35,395 nt of DNA. It comes from Arcobacter sp. (lineage in GTDB: Bacteria; Campylobacterota; Campylobacteria; Campylobacterales; Arcobacteraceae). The stretch covers positions 1 to 35,395 of the forward strand of contig QKDL01000046.1 in the NCBI GenBank assembly GCA_003252105.1, read 5' to 3'. The position numbers were made by a program, and so were the translations under genes. Below, piece by piece: positions 35,262 through 35,395 of this stretch. Every line of letters begins with the position of its first letter. Position 1 is the first letter of the stretch. The notes below the pieces were generated by a model that worked only from the letters and a program-made list of their open reading frames with translations, had not been told where the DNA came from and did no database searches.

Positions 35262-35395
35262 CAACATACTCCTTATGAGTAAATATATCTAAATATAATA
35301 CTACAAAATTATTATATTATTGAAAAATATTAAATATAATTTATCTAGTTAATAATCGTTTCATCACTTAGATTTATACTCTATAATTTTCACAA

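Overview
The window is chromosomal DNA from an AT-rich Gram-negative bacterium. It is most likely a Campylobacterota member of the Arcobacter group. The evidence is the low GC, T-rich promoters with clear TATAAT-like -10 boxes, a short adenylate kinase of the Campylobacter/Helicobacter type, a ribosomal-protein operon without rpmD (L30), and an AspRS of the non-discriminating bacterial type. I see no phage, transposon, integrase, CRISPR array, rRNA or tRNA gene, so this is core genome with a few lineage-specific genes.

Layout. (1) 200-2647 (+): a three-gene operon encoding a RimB-like retropepsin-fold protease, the RimK glutamate ligase and an AstE/AspA-like zinc hydrolase; it is a candidate write/erase module for glutamylation of ribosomal protein S6. 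(2) 2661-5805 (-): ZntB/CorA-like channel, MgtE and an RMD1/DUF155 membrane protein. This operon diverges from a large MscS-type channel (5879-7705, +) across a 73-bp gap with overlapping -10 boxes. (3) 7695-10217 (-): M42 metallopeptidase, SnoaL-like protein, 2OG-Fe(II) oxygenase, and a small secreted protein with a mirror-symmetric six-cysteine pattern behind a structured leader. (4) 10462-12619: a CinA/MoaB-like protein with a short LID-less adenylate kinase (-), divergent from a long zinc-LID adenylate kinase (+). (5) 12688-18319 (-): aspS, an orphan ZnuA-like protein lacking the metal ligands, a YgiQ radical SAM enzyme and bioA in one run. (6) 18385-21456 (-): diguanylate cyclase, an altered family-4 uracil-DNA-glycosylase-like protein and a lipoprotein. 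(7) 21547-32149 (-): the S10-spc ribosomal operon from rpsJ to infA, with secY and map, driven by a consensus TTGACA-17-TATAAT promoter and closed by a hairpin after infA. (8) 32440-35261: rraB (+), then CPBP membrane protease, peptide deformylase and a DadA-like FAD dehydrogenase (-).

Together the genes serve translation: ribosome assembly, S6 modification, initiation, removal of formyl and Met from new proteins, and Asp/Asn-tRNA charging. Protein export, divalent-metal uptake, adenylate balance and biotin synthesis are also represented. Several genes start at TTG or GTG behind good Shine-Dalgarno sequences. The clearest leads for new biology are the RimB/RimK/AstE-like operon, the symmetric-cysteine protein and its leader, the paired adenylate kinases, and the two proteins (ZnuA-like, UDG-like) that keep their fold signature but have changed active-site residues.
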